Source of the DNA: Clostridia bacterium
GTDB lineage: Bacteria; Bacillota; Clostridia; Christensenellales; Aristaeellaceae
DNA: 64,000 nt
Assembly (NCBI GenBank): GCA_017429695.1
Contig: JAFROK010000052.1
Coordinates: 26,030-90,029 of the forward strand
Direction: 5' to 3'
The notes under the pieces were generated by a model. It had not been told where the DNA came from and ran no database searches. It saw only the letters and a program-made list of their open reading frames with translations. Shown here one piece after another: positions 63,942 through 64,000 of the stretch; position 1 is the stretch's first letter; each line of letters opens with the position of its first letter. The position numbers and the translations under genes are program-made.

Positions 63942-64000
63942 GGCTCAATAGCTCAGTTGGCTAGAGCATTCGGTTCATACCCGGAGTGTCATAGGTTCGA
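63942..64000 (+). tRNA. Elongator tRNA-Met (CAT), cut by window end
   Basis: Only the first 59 bases are present, through GGTTCGA of the T-arm. The acceptor 5' strand is GGCTCAA, the D-stem GCTC/GAGC and the anticodon loop TTCATAC. The body resembles elongator tRNA-Met of Clostridia. A tRNA-Ile with modified CAT is less likely but not excluded, since the 3' half is missing. Confidence 0.88.

Overview
The window looks like a chromosomal segment of an anaerobic, gut- or rumen-type Clostridia (Bacillota). The grounds are strong Shine-Dalgarno sites (AAGGAGG type), short promoters close to consensus (TTGACA/TATAAT), GC content a little above 50% by eye, many binding-protein-dependent sugar ABC transporters, and an oxygen-sensitive selenium/molybdenum purine pathway. 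Order and genus cannot be fixed from sequence reading alone. Nearly all genes lie on the + strand. The exceptions are yqeC, a three-gene selenium-carrier operon and an O-antigen-ligase-like gene.

Region 1 (1-12955) is a glycan-uptake operon. It holds two pairs of sugar ABC permeases, a secreted/membrane NHL-TPR-Yip1-like protein, a DUF5696 protein, a solute-binding protein, a LamG-fold secreted protein and an intracellular GH51 alpha-L-arabinofuranosidase. It ends in a strong terminator. Arabinose-containing oligosaccharides are the likely substrate. No ATPase is encoded here, so one is probably shared, perhaps the MsmX-like protein at 59187.

Region 2 (13030-49747) is the main find: a contiguous island for anaerobic purine breakdown by selenium-dependent molybdenum hydroxylases. 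Purine entry is by adenine and guanine deaminase. Two fold-type-II PLP enzymes follow, then a three-subunit molybdenum hydroxylase, SsnA, YgfK, YgeY, YgeW, carbamate kinase, a fused selenium-dependent xanthine-dehydrogenase-like enzyme and a hydantoinase. These genes can take the purine ring down to small amino compounds and give ATP through carbamoyl phosphate. Next come the cofactor genes: a MobA-like protein, a ModE-like regulator, SelD, YqeB, YqeC, an XdhC-like protein, a MoeA-like protein, MoaA, MoaC, a MOSC-MogA fusion and ModABC. A convergent operon (YedE-like transporter, TusA-like protein, DUF3343 protein), a selenocysteine-lyase/cysteine-desulfurase-like enzyme and a LysR regulator complete it. 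selD is present, but selA, selB and selC are not seen, which fits a labile selenium cofactor.

Region 3 (49748-57631) holds a TIR-like single-pass membrane protein, xanthine phosphoribosyltransferase, a BMP-type (nucleoside/purine) ABC transporter, DegV and a small peptidoglycan-binding protein. It may feed and balance the purine pathway.

Region 4 (57642-64000) has an O-antigen-ligase-like protein on the minus strand, diverging from a complete sugar ABC transporter operon (MsmX-like ATPase, two permeases, an unusual doubly anchored binding protein). It ends with a terminator and two methionine tRNA genes, initiator then elongator, the second cut by the window end.

Non-coding structure worth notice: five degenerate heptanucleotide arrays that start in phase at TAG stop codons, a duplicated double-hairpin leader before two secreted-protein genes, and intercistronic hairpins downstream of binding-protein genes. 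No gene-free stretch exceeds 300 bases.
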